A DNA stretch of 64,000 nt, taken from Filosporella fistucella (lineage: Eukaryota > Ascomycota > Leotiomycetes > Helotiales). Where the stretch lies: contig JAQJZZ010000013.1 in assembly GCA_030077755.1 (NCBI GenBank), positions 1,674,001-1,738,000 on the forward strand, given 5' to 3'. Shown in pieces: positions 34,038-46,900 of the stretch. The notes beneath the pieces are model-generated. The model was not told where the DNA came from. It worked only from the letters and a program-made list of their open reading frames with translations, and did not search any database. Positions within the stretch are counted from its first letter, which is position 1, and each line of letters begins with the position of its first letter. A program made the position numbers and the translations under genes.

Positions 34038-34659
34038 CTATTCCATCGTAACCACGCCACCAAGACCTTTCAACAGCTCCACAATCTTCTCGGCCTCCTC
34101 TTTCGGTACTCCCTCCTTCATCAACTTCGGTGCACTTTCCACAAACTTCTTACTATCCACCAAACTCAACCCCAGCATACTTTTGATCTCCTTAATGATC
34201 TTTGGCTTGGAGCCTGCTTCGAATGATTGCAGCTTCAGGTTGAATAGTGTCTTCTCTTGCTGTACGGGGGCAGCTTCTTCTTCTTCAACTGGTGCTGCGG
34301 CTGGAGCCGCTGGTCCTCCTCCTGAGAATCCACCCATTGGCATATCGGGGATATTGAGGCGAGACTAAAATCGAATGATTAGTTTCATTTCTTCATACCC
34401 GCGACGGACTCTTCTCCCTCAGTTCTGAATAACATACCTTCAAGCTTGCAACCAAGTCTGCTGTTTCCAAAAGAGTCAATTGACTGATTTGATCCACGAT
34501 CCCCGAGATCTTAGTATTGGTAGCCGCTTCTGTCGATGCCCATCGTCTGGTAGGTGTACTCCGTCTCGATTGCAGAGCGGCAGCTGAAATTCGTAGAGAT
34601 TGAGAGGAGCGCAGAGAGCGGACGCAGCTTCGGGCTGCAGATTGACAGGATAATGACAT
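34038..34659 (-). CDS. MNP1: Mitochondrial ribosomal protein bL12m
   Basis: Exons 34659-34438 and 34364-34038 encode 182 residues around a 73-nt intron with a GTATGT donor, ACTAATC branch and TTTTAG acceptor. The first 45 residues form an Arg/Ser/Ala presequence. The N-terminal stalk-binding domain follows (SGIVDQISQLTLLETADLVA), then an Ala/Pro/Glu hinge. The L7/L12 C-terminal domain includes KIIKEIKSMLGLSLVDSKKF, VESAPKLMKEGVPKEEAEKI and an E..LKGLGGVV end. bL12m forms the mobile stalk of the mitochondrial large subunit and recruits translation factors. The start is 297 bp from the divergent MDN1 start. Confidence 0.95.
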
Positions 34660-34956
34660 TGTGGCGGTAGATCGAGGTGGTCTTACGAGAAGGGAGGAGT
34701 CTCTTGATGAGTTCTGTAGACTTTGAGAACGCGCTAGCTGGTGTAAAAAATATGTACGGTGACCATGTACATACTATGTGATGAAATGCGAATTCTCTTT
34801 GAACCCAATTTAGACTGATGGTTGAAAATATGCACCGTAGCACTTGGTCTGTGCGCATGTCCCAAAAGTTTATCGCTGCGATAAAAAACATAAAAAAGTT
34901 CGAGGCCGAAAACCAGCATAAACCACCGGGTTTCTTAATTTGAATCACCACACGAA
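34660..34956. promoter_or_regulatory. Divergent promoter, bL12m / MDN1
   Basis: Only 297 bp separate the two divergent start codons, so both promoters share this space. Both genes serve ribosome production, one mitochondrial and one cytosolic. I cannot assign specific factor sites. Confidence 0.6.
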
Positions 34957-37900
34957 ATGGATACAGATGCGGTAGTGAATGGTGCAAATATGGCCGCAGC
35001 ATCTGAGAATAGAATAGAGGAATTACCAGAAGAAATCCTCGAAATTATACGCCTCCAACAATCCCCGCAATTCCTCGATACCCTTGCGATTACAGCATTG
35101 AAACCAGAGCTCACATTGGGGCTTTTCACGAGATATGGAGACCTTTTCCCGGATACCTGTGCGAGATGGATAGGTGGAAATGAGGGAAGAAGCCAGAACA
35201 ATGGGATAATTGAAGCTTTTGCGCGTATTCTACCTCTTGCGCCGCATTTGGGGATTTTCTTGGAGAGATATCTTGAAAATACTTCTTTGAGCCTGGGACA
35301 CAACAGACAAGCAGCAAATATACACAGCTTATACAATGAAGATATAGACGACGAATTGAAGTTTTTGGGTTTGCAAAGGATATTATTGGCGATTTTCAGG
35401 CTACTCAATTTCGATAAGCATACATTTTCGAGGACGGTTTCTGGCTCAAGAATTCAGAGCTTTTTCCAGCATACGGACAGAGGCGTAAGATATCTCGCGG
35501 TCAGAATTTTCTGCCACTTATGCTCGGCCTCGGATGTCAAGCTAGAGGCAATAATTGAGGAGCATGTTGGAAAGACAGAAGCTGTGATGGGCGATCTTGA
35601 CGGAAAACTGGTTGATTATGGGTTTTTGAGCTTGTGGGAGGAGAAGCGGCTGAGAATTGCCGCTGAGAAGCGAGTGAGCTATATCTCTACGAGACTACAA
35701 GCTTGCAATCTCGAAGGACTGTCGCCTTTGGCAGTGAAATTCACAGATGTGTTACTCCCACGCCCGAATGGACTCCCACCAAGACAATCTTCACTTGTGT
35801 CAACCGAAACGACTTCTAGTAACATGGGAGCATTCGCAAAGTCACTTCTATCATCGTCACCAATTCTCCTCCATGGCCTTGCTGGTTCAGGAAAAACATC
35901 ACTTGTTAATGATTTTGCCCGAGAGCTTGGTGTGGATTCAACCATGGTCACTCTGCATTTGAATGAGCAGACCGATGCCAAAATGTTAATTGGTATGTAT
36001 GCTTCTGGATCGACTCCGGGATCGTTCGTATGGAGAGCCGGTGTGCTCACGACAGCCGTCCGAGAGGGAAGATGGGTATTCATCGAAGATCTGGACCGGG
36101 CCCCTAACGAGGTTATCAGTGTGATACTACCCCTCATCGAACGTGGAGAACTTCTGATACCAAGTCGTGGCGAGACAATAAAAGCCGGTCGTGGGTTTAA
36201 GCTTCTTGCCAGTATCAGAACATCACTCAGTGTTACTGGACATGAGAATCCACCTGCATTACATATGCTTGGAGCCCGGTTGTGGCAACGAGTGCCGGTA
36301 CAGATGCCTACCCAGATCGAATTCCGAGAGATCATTGACGGGACTTATCCAATTCTACACAAATTCTTGCCTGGAATCATCGATGTTTACGAGCGCCTCT
36401 ACAGCCTGTCGCAGAAACCATCATTTGCCTCGAGAAGTCGGACATCACTTGGCCGTCCAATCAGTCCTCGTGATCTACTGAAATGGTGCAGGCGAATGGG
36501 TGAAATTCTGGTCGCTGCAGGGTCCAAAACTGGTCTGGAGCCAATTTCAGATGCGACGAAATATGAAATGTTTCTTGAAGCCACCGACTGCTTCGCTAGT
36601 AGTCTACAAACCGAGGATTCCCGCAGATCTGTCATTTCTGCTATCGCAGAAGAGATGCACATTGATCCTCAAAGAGTCGAGCATTTCATTAGCTCACATA
36701 TCCCCCGATACGAAAATAATGAGAAAGAGTTGATTATTGGAAGAGTCCGATTGGTAAAAAGACTTGCTGTCCGGGTCACGAAAAATGTCAAGAAATCAAG
36801 GCCCTTTGCAAGAACGACACATGCCAAAAGATTGCTGGAGCAAGTCGGCGTGGCTGTGAAGATGTCTGAACCTGTATTACTTGTCGGAGAGACTGGTATC
36901 GGAAAGACGACAGTTGTGCAGCAGCTCGCAGACTTTATGGGTTACAAGTTGACCGCCGTCAATTTGTCGCAGCAGAGCGAGGTCGGCGATCTTCTTGGTG
37001 GTTTCAAGCCAGTCAATATCAGAAGTCTTGCGATTCCCTTGAAGGATGAATTCGATGATCTCTTTGCAGCCACTGGAATCTCCGCGTCCAAAAATGCAAA
37101 ATATCTGGAGCAAATAGGAAAGGCCGTAGCAAAGAGTCAATGGAACAGAGCTTCAAAGTTGTGGAGTGAAGCACCAAAGATGTTTGAAACGATAATTGCT
37201 GGGCTGATAAAAAAGGAATCACCAGATAATAAAGCAACTGCAGAGCAACCTTCGAAGCGTCGAAAAACAGAATCACGACTGCCTTCACTTTTGAAGTTGA
37301 GACCAAGATGGGATAGATTCGCGAAGAGCTTGGAACAATTCGATGTTCAGCTCTCTGGAGGATCAAAGGGATTTGCATTCACATTTGTTGAAGGCAACAT
37401 TGTGAAAGCTGCCCGAAATGGTGACTGGGTTTTGCTGGATGAAATCAATTTAGCATCTCCAGATACTCTTGAAAGCATTGCAGATCTACTTCATAATGGA
37501 TCTGGTGGATCACCATCAATTTTGCTCTCAGAAACAGGTGAGATTGAGAGGGTACAGGCGCATCCAGATTTTAGAATTTTCGGTGCTATGAATCCTGCTA
37601 CAGATGTTGGAAAAAGAGATCTACCAATGGGATTGCGATCAAGGTTCACTGAGATATATGTCGACAGTCCTGATCGAAACCTCGATGATCTTCTTGGTGT
37701 GATCCAAGCGTATCTCAAAGGAAGTAGTAGCAACGACGAGAGAGCTGCTCACGATGTAGCAAAACTGTATCTCAACACGAAACGTTTAGCGGATGAGAAA
37801 CGACTGGTTGACGGTGCAAATCAAGTGCCTCATTTCAGTTTAAGGACACTAACTCGTGTTCTGAGTTACGTTACTGAAATTTCACCGCTCTACGGCTTAC

Positions 37901-40900
37901 GGCGAGCCCTGTATGAAGGATTCGCAATGGGCTTCCTCACGTTGTTGAACAGAGAGTCCGAACAGATGCTTACTCCCTTGATCGATTACCACCTACTTAG
38001 CACCCACGGAAACTCGCGAGCGCTCCTTTCCCAGCAGCCGAAATACCCACAAGACGGGAAGAAGTACGTTGCGTTCATGAATGAGAATAAGAATCGTTAC
38101 TATTGGATGTTGCAAGGTTCAGAGGTACAACAAGAGCAGAAACACTACATCAGAACCCCGTCTGTTGACCGGAACATGCTCAATCTTGTACGAGCTACTT
38201 CAACTCGACGATTCCCAGTTCTGGTCCAAGGTCCCACTTCATCTGGAAAGACAAGTATGATCGAGTACCTTGCCAAGTACAGTGGAAACAAGTTTGTTCG
38301 AATCAACAATCACGAACACACTGATTTGCAAGAGTATTTAGGTACATACGTTTCAGGCTCCGATGGCCAATTGCGATTTCAAGAAGGACTGCTCGTTCAA
38401 GCTCTTCGTCAGGGTCATTGGATTGTATTGGATGAGTTGAACTTGGCACCAACTGATGTTCTCGAGGCTCTTAATAGGTTACTCGATGACAACCGCGAGC
38501 TTATGATCCCTGAAACCCAGGAAATAGTCCGACCTCACGAGAATTTCATGCTATTCGCAACCCAGAATCCGCCGGGTCTCTATGGTGGTAGAAAAACATT
38601 GTCGCGTGCTTTCCGGAATCGTTTCCTCGAACTTCACTTCGACGATATACCACAAGGCGAGTTACAACAGATTCTGGAGTACAGAAGTCAAAAAGTGGCC
38701 CCGTCGGACTGCAAGAGAATTGTGGATGTTTATAAAGAGCTCTCAATGCTGCGGCAATCAAACAGATTGTTTGAGCAAAAGGACAGTTTTGCCACTCTGA
38801 GAGACTTGTTCCGTTGGGCACTTCGCGATGCAGACAACCGAGAGCAACTTGCAGCCAATGGATACATGCTGCTCGGAGAACGAGTCCGAAACCCAGCAGA
38901 GCGTATTGCTGTGAAAGAGATTATTGAAAGGGTGATGAAAGTCAAAATCGACCCTGCCGCTCTCTATGATGCAAGCTCTTCAGCGGAGATTAATGCATAC
39001 AATGAGACCTCAAATCCGCAAGGTGTGGTTTGGACACAGGCAATGTGCCGCCTTTATGTCCTCGTTGCACATGCTCTACGGAACAATGAACCAGTGCTTC
39101 TGGTTGGTGAAACTGGTTGTGGAAAGACGACTGTGTGCCAAATGCTTGCAGATGCGTTTGGCAAAGAATTGCACATTGTTAACGCTCATCAAAATACTGA
39201 GACGGGCGATCTGATTGGTGCACAACGACCGGTCAGAAATCGTGCAGCTATCATGGAACAACTTAGACAAGATCTCATCGCCTTGTTCAGACAGATTGGC
39301 TATGAAACTGATCATGAGGACATCGATGCTTTGGTATTGGCTTACCAGAGCTTGCCTCCACATACGATCATTTCAAGGCCAGCAGAGCTTGAAACAAGAA
39401 TCGACCAGAACATGATCAAAGCCAAATCTCTATTCGAATGGTCTGATGGTAGTCTTGTCCAGGCGCTGAAGGAAGGGCAATTCTTCTTGCTCGATGAAAT
39501 ATCCTTGGCTGATGATTCAGTCCTGGAGCGACTCAACTCGGTTCTCGAGACACAGCGCACGATTTTACTCGCCGAGAAAGGCGTAGAAAATTCTTTCGTA
39601 GAAGCAGCAGATGGATTCCAGTTCTTCGCCACGATGAATCCTGGAGGCGATTACGGCAAACGAGAATTATCGCCTGCGTTGCGAAATCGTTTCACTGAAA
39701 TTTGGGTTCCATCTCTATCAGATCATGAGGATGTCTTCCAGATCGTCGAGGCCAAGCTGAAAGAAAGTCTGAAGCCATTTTCCATGGCGATGGTACATTT
39801 CGCAGAGTGGTTCGGCGAAAATTACCGTTCATCGGCCGCCACTTCCATTTCTGTAAGAGACGTCTTGGCCTGGGTGAAATTCATGAACGGATGCAGCTCC
39901 ACCAATCCTTACTTTGCTGTGCTTCATGGTGCTGCAATGGTCTATATCGACACCCTTGGTGCCAATCCAGCTGCACTTCTCGCCATCAACCAAGACAGTA
40001 TCCTGGAGGAGAGAGCAAAGTGTTTAGGGCAGCTCAGCAGTCTCCTAGAACATGATATCGCATCGTTATATTACAAGCCCATCGACCTCGTAAATGGAGA
40101 TCAGTCACTGTCATTTGGCGACTTCTCCATATCAAAGCAAGCTGGCTCCGACTCTGATCCAGGTTTTGCTTTCGAGGCGCCAACAACCAAGCTTAATGCT
40201 ATGAGAGTCATTCGCGCTTTGCAAGTATCAAAACCTATCCTCATCGAAGGTAGTCCTGGAGTTGGAAAGACGACATTGATTGCTGCGCTCGCTCGTGCTT
40301 GCAATAGACCACTCACGAGGATCAACCTGTCAGAGCAGACCGATCTGATGGATCTTTTTGGATCTGATGTCCCAGTTGAGGGCGCTGAAGCAGGTCATTT
40401 TGCTTGGCGTGATGCTCCATTCCTTCAGGCCATGCAAAAAGGAGAATGGGTGTTGCTCGACGAGATGAATCTCGCCTCCCAATCGGTTCTGGAAGGCCTC
40501 AACGCATGTCTTGATCATCGTGGAGAGGTCTATATTTCGGAACTCGACCAAACTTTCAAGCGTCATCCCAATTTCTCCGTCTTTGCAGCCCAAAATCCTC
40601 ATCATCAAGGTGGCGGGCGAAAGGGACTTCCAAGTTCTTTCGTGAATCGATTTACTGTCGTGTATGCTGATGTATTTAGGAACGAGGATCTTCAACTGAT
40701 ATGCAGGCATAATTTCCCTAATATGCCCGACCAGACACTCGACACTATCATTGGATTTGTATACCAGCTGGAACAAGAAATTGTATACCAGCGACGGTTC
40801 GGATCACAAGGTGGACCATGGGAATTCAACCTTCGTGATATTTTACGCTGGTTGCAACTGCTTAATTCCAAGGCGCCCCTTCTTGCAGCAGCCAACCCAG

Positions 40901-43900
40901 CTGATTTCCTCAATCTGATCTTCCGACAACGATTTAGGACACCCAGAGATCGTCTGGAGGTCGACAGAATTTTCTCCCATAGCTTTAAGTCGACGGTTCC
41001 ATTCAGACATGTCTTCCACAACATGAGTTCATCTGCGTATCAAGTCGGATTAGCTTACATGGCTCGGGATACCCTCATACAGAAGATATCCTTCCCTCAT
41101 ATTGATCCCATCAACCGTCTCTCAGAAATTGAGTCGGTCATGATTTGTATTCAGCAAAATCTGCCATGTATCTTGGTGGGTCCTTCTGGCTGTGGTAAAT
41201 CTACAATGTTACAACATATTGCTGCTATGGCTGGTAAATCTCTTGTCGTATTTCCATTAAATGCAGATATCGACACAATGGACCTCGTTGGTGGTTTTGA
41301 ACAAGTTGACCCTCAGCGTGTAGCAAGCAATTTCCTAGAAGAATTACTTGCCTTCCTCAACACGAAGATTCTAGCATCACTCCCCGCGGAGGTGCCAAAG
41401 GAGGCAATTTTTGTGCTTGAGATGCTGAAAACAGACTACGTTGTCTCCAAGTCATACTTCACGAAGTTGGCGAGCCACTTGCATGCTTTGGAAGTCAAAA
41501 CATCGCTTGCAGAGTTTGGAAATCTGGCAAGAACCTGCACAGTTTTTGCCTCCAAGCCGTTGACCCTTGACAATGCCCGCTTCGAGTGGGTTGACGGTGT
41601 GCTGGTCAAGGCACTCGAGCATGGCAAATGGCTTGTACTCGATAACGCTAATCTCTGTAGTGCCTCCGTGCTGGACAGGCTCAATTCTTTACTCGAGCCA
41701 AACGGATTTCTAAATATCAACGAGCACTGTGGACCTGACGGCGAACCGAAAATTGTCAAGCCCCATCCTGATTTCAGGGTATTCTTGACTATGGATGCGA
41801 GATTTGGTGAGCTGTCGAGAGCGATGAGAAATCGTGCAATTGAGATCTTTTTGGAACCTGTACCAGTGGACAACGGTCACTCGATCATCCACCCCGCGAA
41901 ATCAGAGGCCACAATGCAGAGATATGAAACTTTATCTAAAGCATTGGATTTCAATGCCCCTGATGTTCACCGGAGTGCCCGATTGAACTCGATTGCATTA
42001 GACAGTCTTTCATGGTCAGATATGCCGATGCTATCTCGATTTGTTGCTTCAATCGAACCAACAACGATAATCCAAAATCTGTGCCAAGCGTATGCAGGAA
42101 TATACCAAAACCCATCAAACCAGAATTTCAGGGCCGCGATTGGAGAATTGTTAGGCGTTCTTGCATCGAAACACAATGTTCCAGCAGCGAACTTCAGGGA
42201 GGCACAGGTTAGTGACTGTGCAATCCGCTTCATTTGTAGTATTTGTACTGATAGTTGTAATGAAATAGATTATCCACCCACTTCAAAACTCGCCACTCGT
42301 TCCACTTCTCCTCCAATCCTCAGATTCAGAGCAAATATATTGGCTCGGTACTATATTCGATCTTATGATTGAGATCAACGCTGCCATGCATGCTGCAAAA
42401 AGCCAAGAAACTGGGCTGGAAACCTTGAAACCAAGTAAGATGAACAGACTGCAGAGATCGCTCGTGCGAGGACGAGTTGCAATTGTCATGAAGGATTCAA
42501 CTGCCAACGTTTCGTCGTTCTTGGTGAATACCCTTAGAGCTTTAGAAACTTACCTGCAGACACATACCGAGCTGGATATTGACTGGAGATGTCAAAAGAA
42601 CGCTCTAAATGCAATGTTAAGATACTGGTGGGATACTTTCCGACTAGCTACATCACGCACATTCGAGGAGGCTACTTTTCAAGCCCATCTCGCAATCGGG
42701 ACTGATGAAATCAATCGACTTGCACTCGTTCCTGGATCCAGTACACCAGATTCGCCACTTCGATTTTTCAGCCAGAGCCTACAGAATGATTTTTCTTCGG
42801 GCTTCAAGCTAACGACCGGTCTCAGCATGGAGTTACTATGGAAAGCACTTCGACCAATCGTCGTTCCCCGGCACGAAGTCATGGATGTTCTCATTCAAAT
42901 GGAACAACTTGCTGCTCGCTTTGATGCTCTTAGGTGGAAGACATCGATCACGGTGGCAGAATTGGGAAACATCATGGCTTCGCTTGTCAAAGCATACGGC
43001 CTCATCTTGGCCAGTGATGTTGATGGTGCCAGCTTGGTAGCCACCTTGAGCACCGAGATGGAAAAGCTGGAGACTAGCATGCGAAGAGATGAGGATGGGA
43101 TCACACCATTTCTCAGCAAGGAATTTGAATCGTTACGGCAATTCAAAGCACTTGCGTTACTTCAGAATGCCCAGAACCAAAATGATATTGTCGATATCGA
43201 TACAACTGTTCTTTCTAATCATCCTACTAGCTCTGAGATGCGTCTCAAAAGCTCCACTCCCACATCTCGTATGCTTCAGACAATCGATTACGTGTGGGGC
43301 ACTGGCGAGGCATTGATGCCCGTCATGGATAAATTTTCTGTGGTGATGCTGAGGAGACTGAACAGCATTGGAGATGTGAACCTGAAATCGCTGAAGTTGT
43401 TGGAATCTGAACTTCCGACGATGGGACAGAAACTTGCTCTTTCAAGTGCCGTCTTATCGCAAAATCAGATTGGGCATTTGAATGACGTGCTATCTGAGCT
43501 TATTGCTTACGTTATTGCTGTACATGGCGAGGAGATTGAGTCAGCTTATACTCAGTGGTGTAATTTGGTAAAGAGCGAGGTGGATTCCGATGAACTTGAC
43601 AGCACTGTGTCGAACTTCGTCATCTCAAAATATCCGCAACTCAAAATCCCGCCTGCCACCTCGCAACAAGTCCACCAAACACTTCAGAAGCATTTCGGCG
43701 CCTCGAAGCTCCTCATACTGGGATCGAGACTTGAAAATTCAAATCGTCTCCAGCTGTTATCCCTCGCTTGGGTACACTTTGCTATGGGCTGTATCACCCT
43801 TTATGTTCCTGACCGGGCGTTCGATCCGGATAAAAGACAAAGGCTGGAATTGAAAAGATATCAAGAACATCACCAAGACCTGGAAAACAAGTTAGCAGCT

Positions 43901-46900
43901 CTTCGACAATTCGAGCGATTGTTTTCTGGCCAAGAATCGAATCTGCGGTGCCAACTTGTGGAACAGGAAATCCTGGACCTGGGTGAGGAACCTAAGGCTT
44001 TGCAAGAAATCTACAGACCCGAGGTTTCGGAAATGGACAAACTTCAGGGAGAGTTTGGCAATCTTTTGAAGACTGTCTTGGGATCGAGTCCGGAGACTAC
44101 CATCCAAGAATATTTCGCCTCTGGCGATGAAAGTCGACTGATGCAAATCAAGCTTATGCAGAACAATGTTGGTCAGATCATTCGACGACTTGGAGAGCGC
44201 TTCCGAGCATACAACGACTTGACAGCTCCCGTCATCAGTATGCTGAGGTGTCTACAGTTGGGTTTGTCTATGGCCAAACTGGCTTCCTCGAATGAATCAT
44301 CCAAGAACGAAACATGTGTGTCTCTGAGCAAGATTACCCCTTTCTTGGGCGGTGGACCAGCCGGAATTAATGAGGATCTTTTGTCTAGCCAACCTATGGA
44401 ATACCTTGCTCTACTATCAGCCACTGCAGCCACGGAAAACCTGTCATCATTCGATATCAGCATGAGACAAACGCTCCTGAAGACTTTCCACGAATGCTAT
44501 GATCAATGGAAAAGAAGACTGGAATCTGACAGAGAAGCAGCAGAATCGAAAACGGGTTTGTATCGTTTCAGAGGCAGCGCTGAGGATGAAGAGGAGGAGG
44601 ACCAAGAACAATTCAATGAACTTTTCCCAGCATATGAAGAGGATCCCGCTGATCAGCCGGATGGGGCGTCGAATTCCAACACTGTTCGAGATACTGCCAT
44701 TGGACTTGCCAATACACATGCTGGAATATTCTTGGCCAATAAATCATCTCATGATAGCATTTTAGCCCTGATCCAGCAGGTTTCTAAGCGTATTGGTTCT
44801 CTTCATGACAGCGAATCTCAAATTGAGCATCACAACTTGACCAGCGCTCTTCTACCTGGCGCCCTACTCTCTCTCGATGAAAAAATCGACTCTATCAGCC
44901 CAAGCGCTACAATTCCAGAACATTACAATTTCTATACTGATGCTAACCTTCCCGAGACTCGCAAGCTCGTTACGCTGGTTCATCAAATTCAAACCCGTTT
45001 CCGAGAACTCCAGGCTGTTGATGAGATCGGACACATGCAGCCACTTGAGGATGTTCTCGTCTCGTGCCGTGAACTGCTTCAATTCAAGCATACTGAGCCT
45101 CTCGCCAAAATCATTACCAAGGTTGAGAAGGTTCATGTATTCATGCACGAATGGCAATTTGGGGGCTGGGCTAGCCGTGCCAATTCCGCACTTACGCAAT
45201 ATGACAATCTCACATCTACTATTGTGAATTGGCGGCGACTGGAATTATCAACCTGGGCCAAACTATTTGACATGGAAACCAAGAAGTGTGAGGATGATGC
45301 TAGATCGTGGTGGTTTGTTGCATATGAAGTCATTATTGCCGCGCCACTTCAAATCTCTGAATCGCCAGAGGAGTTAAAGGTTTACGCACAGAAGCTGCTT
45401 AAAGATTTGGAGGCATATTTCTCGACTGCTATTCTGGGACAATATGTTCAGCGACTCCAGTTGTTGAAGCAATTGCAAAAGCATCTCGAGCTGATTACCA
45501 AAGACACACCATCCGTGTCAATTATTCACGCAGCTTTGACAAACTTCATCTCACTGTACGCTCGGTATGAGAGACCAGTCCAAGAATCACTCAAGAGAGG
45601 CAGAGTTACATTGGAGAAGTCGATGCGCGATATTTTACTCCTCGCAAGCTGGAAAGACACCAACATTGTTGCATTGAGGGACAGCGCAAAACGATCCCAC
45701 CACAAGCTTTTTAAGATTGTGAGGAAATTCAGATCACTTCTTGGCCAACCTATGGAGTCAACTCTCAAGCAAGGCCTTCCAGACGAAGTTGCCATTGATT
45801 CGGATTTCACAATTTCCCACCCCCCACAACCGTTTGCGGACGAAAGTGCTTTGCAGATTTGTGCTTCATCCGTACCGAATTGGGCACAAAAGAGCAAGCG
45901 TTTCATCAACATATCGAATACCGTCAAAATGATGAGATCTGCCACTCAATTACCAGAATCTGCCGTTGAAGGTTCTACATATCTAAATTCATTCCTGACC
46001 AATATCATCACATCAAGTGCCGAGCTTCAGAAAGCCACACCATCAGTGCTGAACGACGAAAACAAAGACACAGTCAAACATCTCAAGAATCGAAAACGCA
46101 AGCTCTTCGCTGATACTTTGAAAGAGCTCAGACAGATGGGAATCAAGTATAATCTTGGCGCCGATGCTTTGAAGCAGCAAGAATCACTGAGTGTCGTTCT
46201 TTCGAATTCCCAGGTGCTGATGGGACTGGATGTTCAGGGAGTCGAGTATTACTTCCACAAAGCAATTGATCTTGCGCCTCGAGTTAGAGATGCCGTTCAC
46301 CAGCATTCTGAAGACTTAAGTAGTGCTGAGGTGGCAAGGAGTACTGGTTTCCTGGAGGGACTACTCCAAGTGGTTATGAGCCAGCACAATGGACTCGCCA
46401 ATGCAGTTGAGGGATTGAAGAAGTTGGAAATGAGAACCAGGATGGCTGGCGGTGTTTGGTCTCCGAAATATCACGTCAAACTTGCAGAGAATACGACCAA
46501 CATCAACAAAGCTCTCAGATGGCTGCCAAATATCTTGGCTGTCGCTAGAGATTTGATTGCCACTCATTCTAAGCTGGGCAAGCTTGAAGCTAATTCTGTT
46601 CTTGAGACTCTTTCTTCATGGAGAGATCGATTTGAGTCAATTCTAAGATCGTACAACAGTGTTCTATTACTACCATCTGGTATTGTGTCCAGCGAACAGA
46701 TCCCTTTCGATCCAATTCTGGAAGACATGGCCAGTCTCAAAATATGCATTCGTGACCTAGGAAAGCAAAGACCTGATCTGGTTTTCATACTTGACCAGAT
46801 CTTACCTTGGACTGACCTCCAGAGCTGGCCAGAAGACACTCAGAAAACCGATGGGACGATCTCGGGACTTGACCATAAACTCTCTATTGTGTGTGATGCA

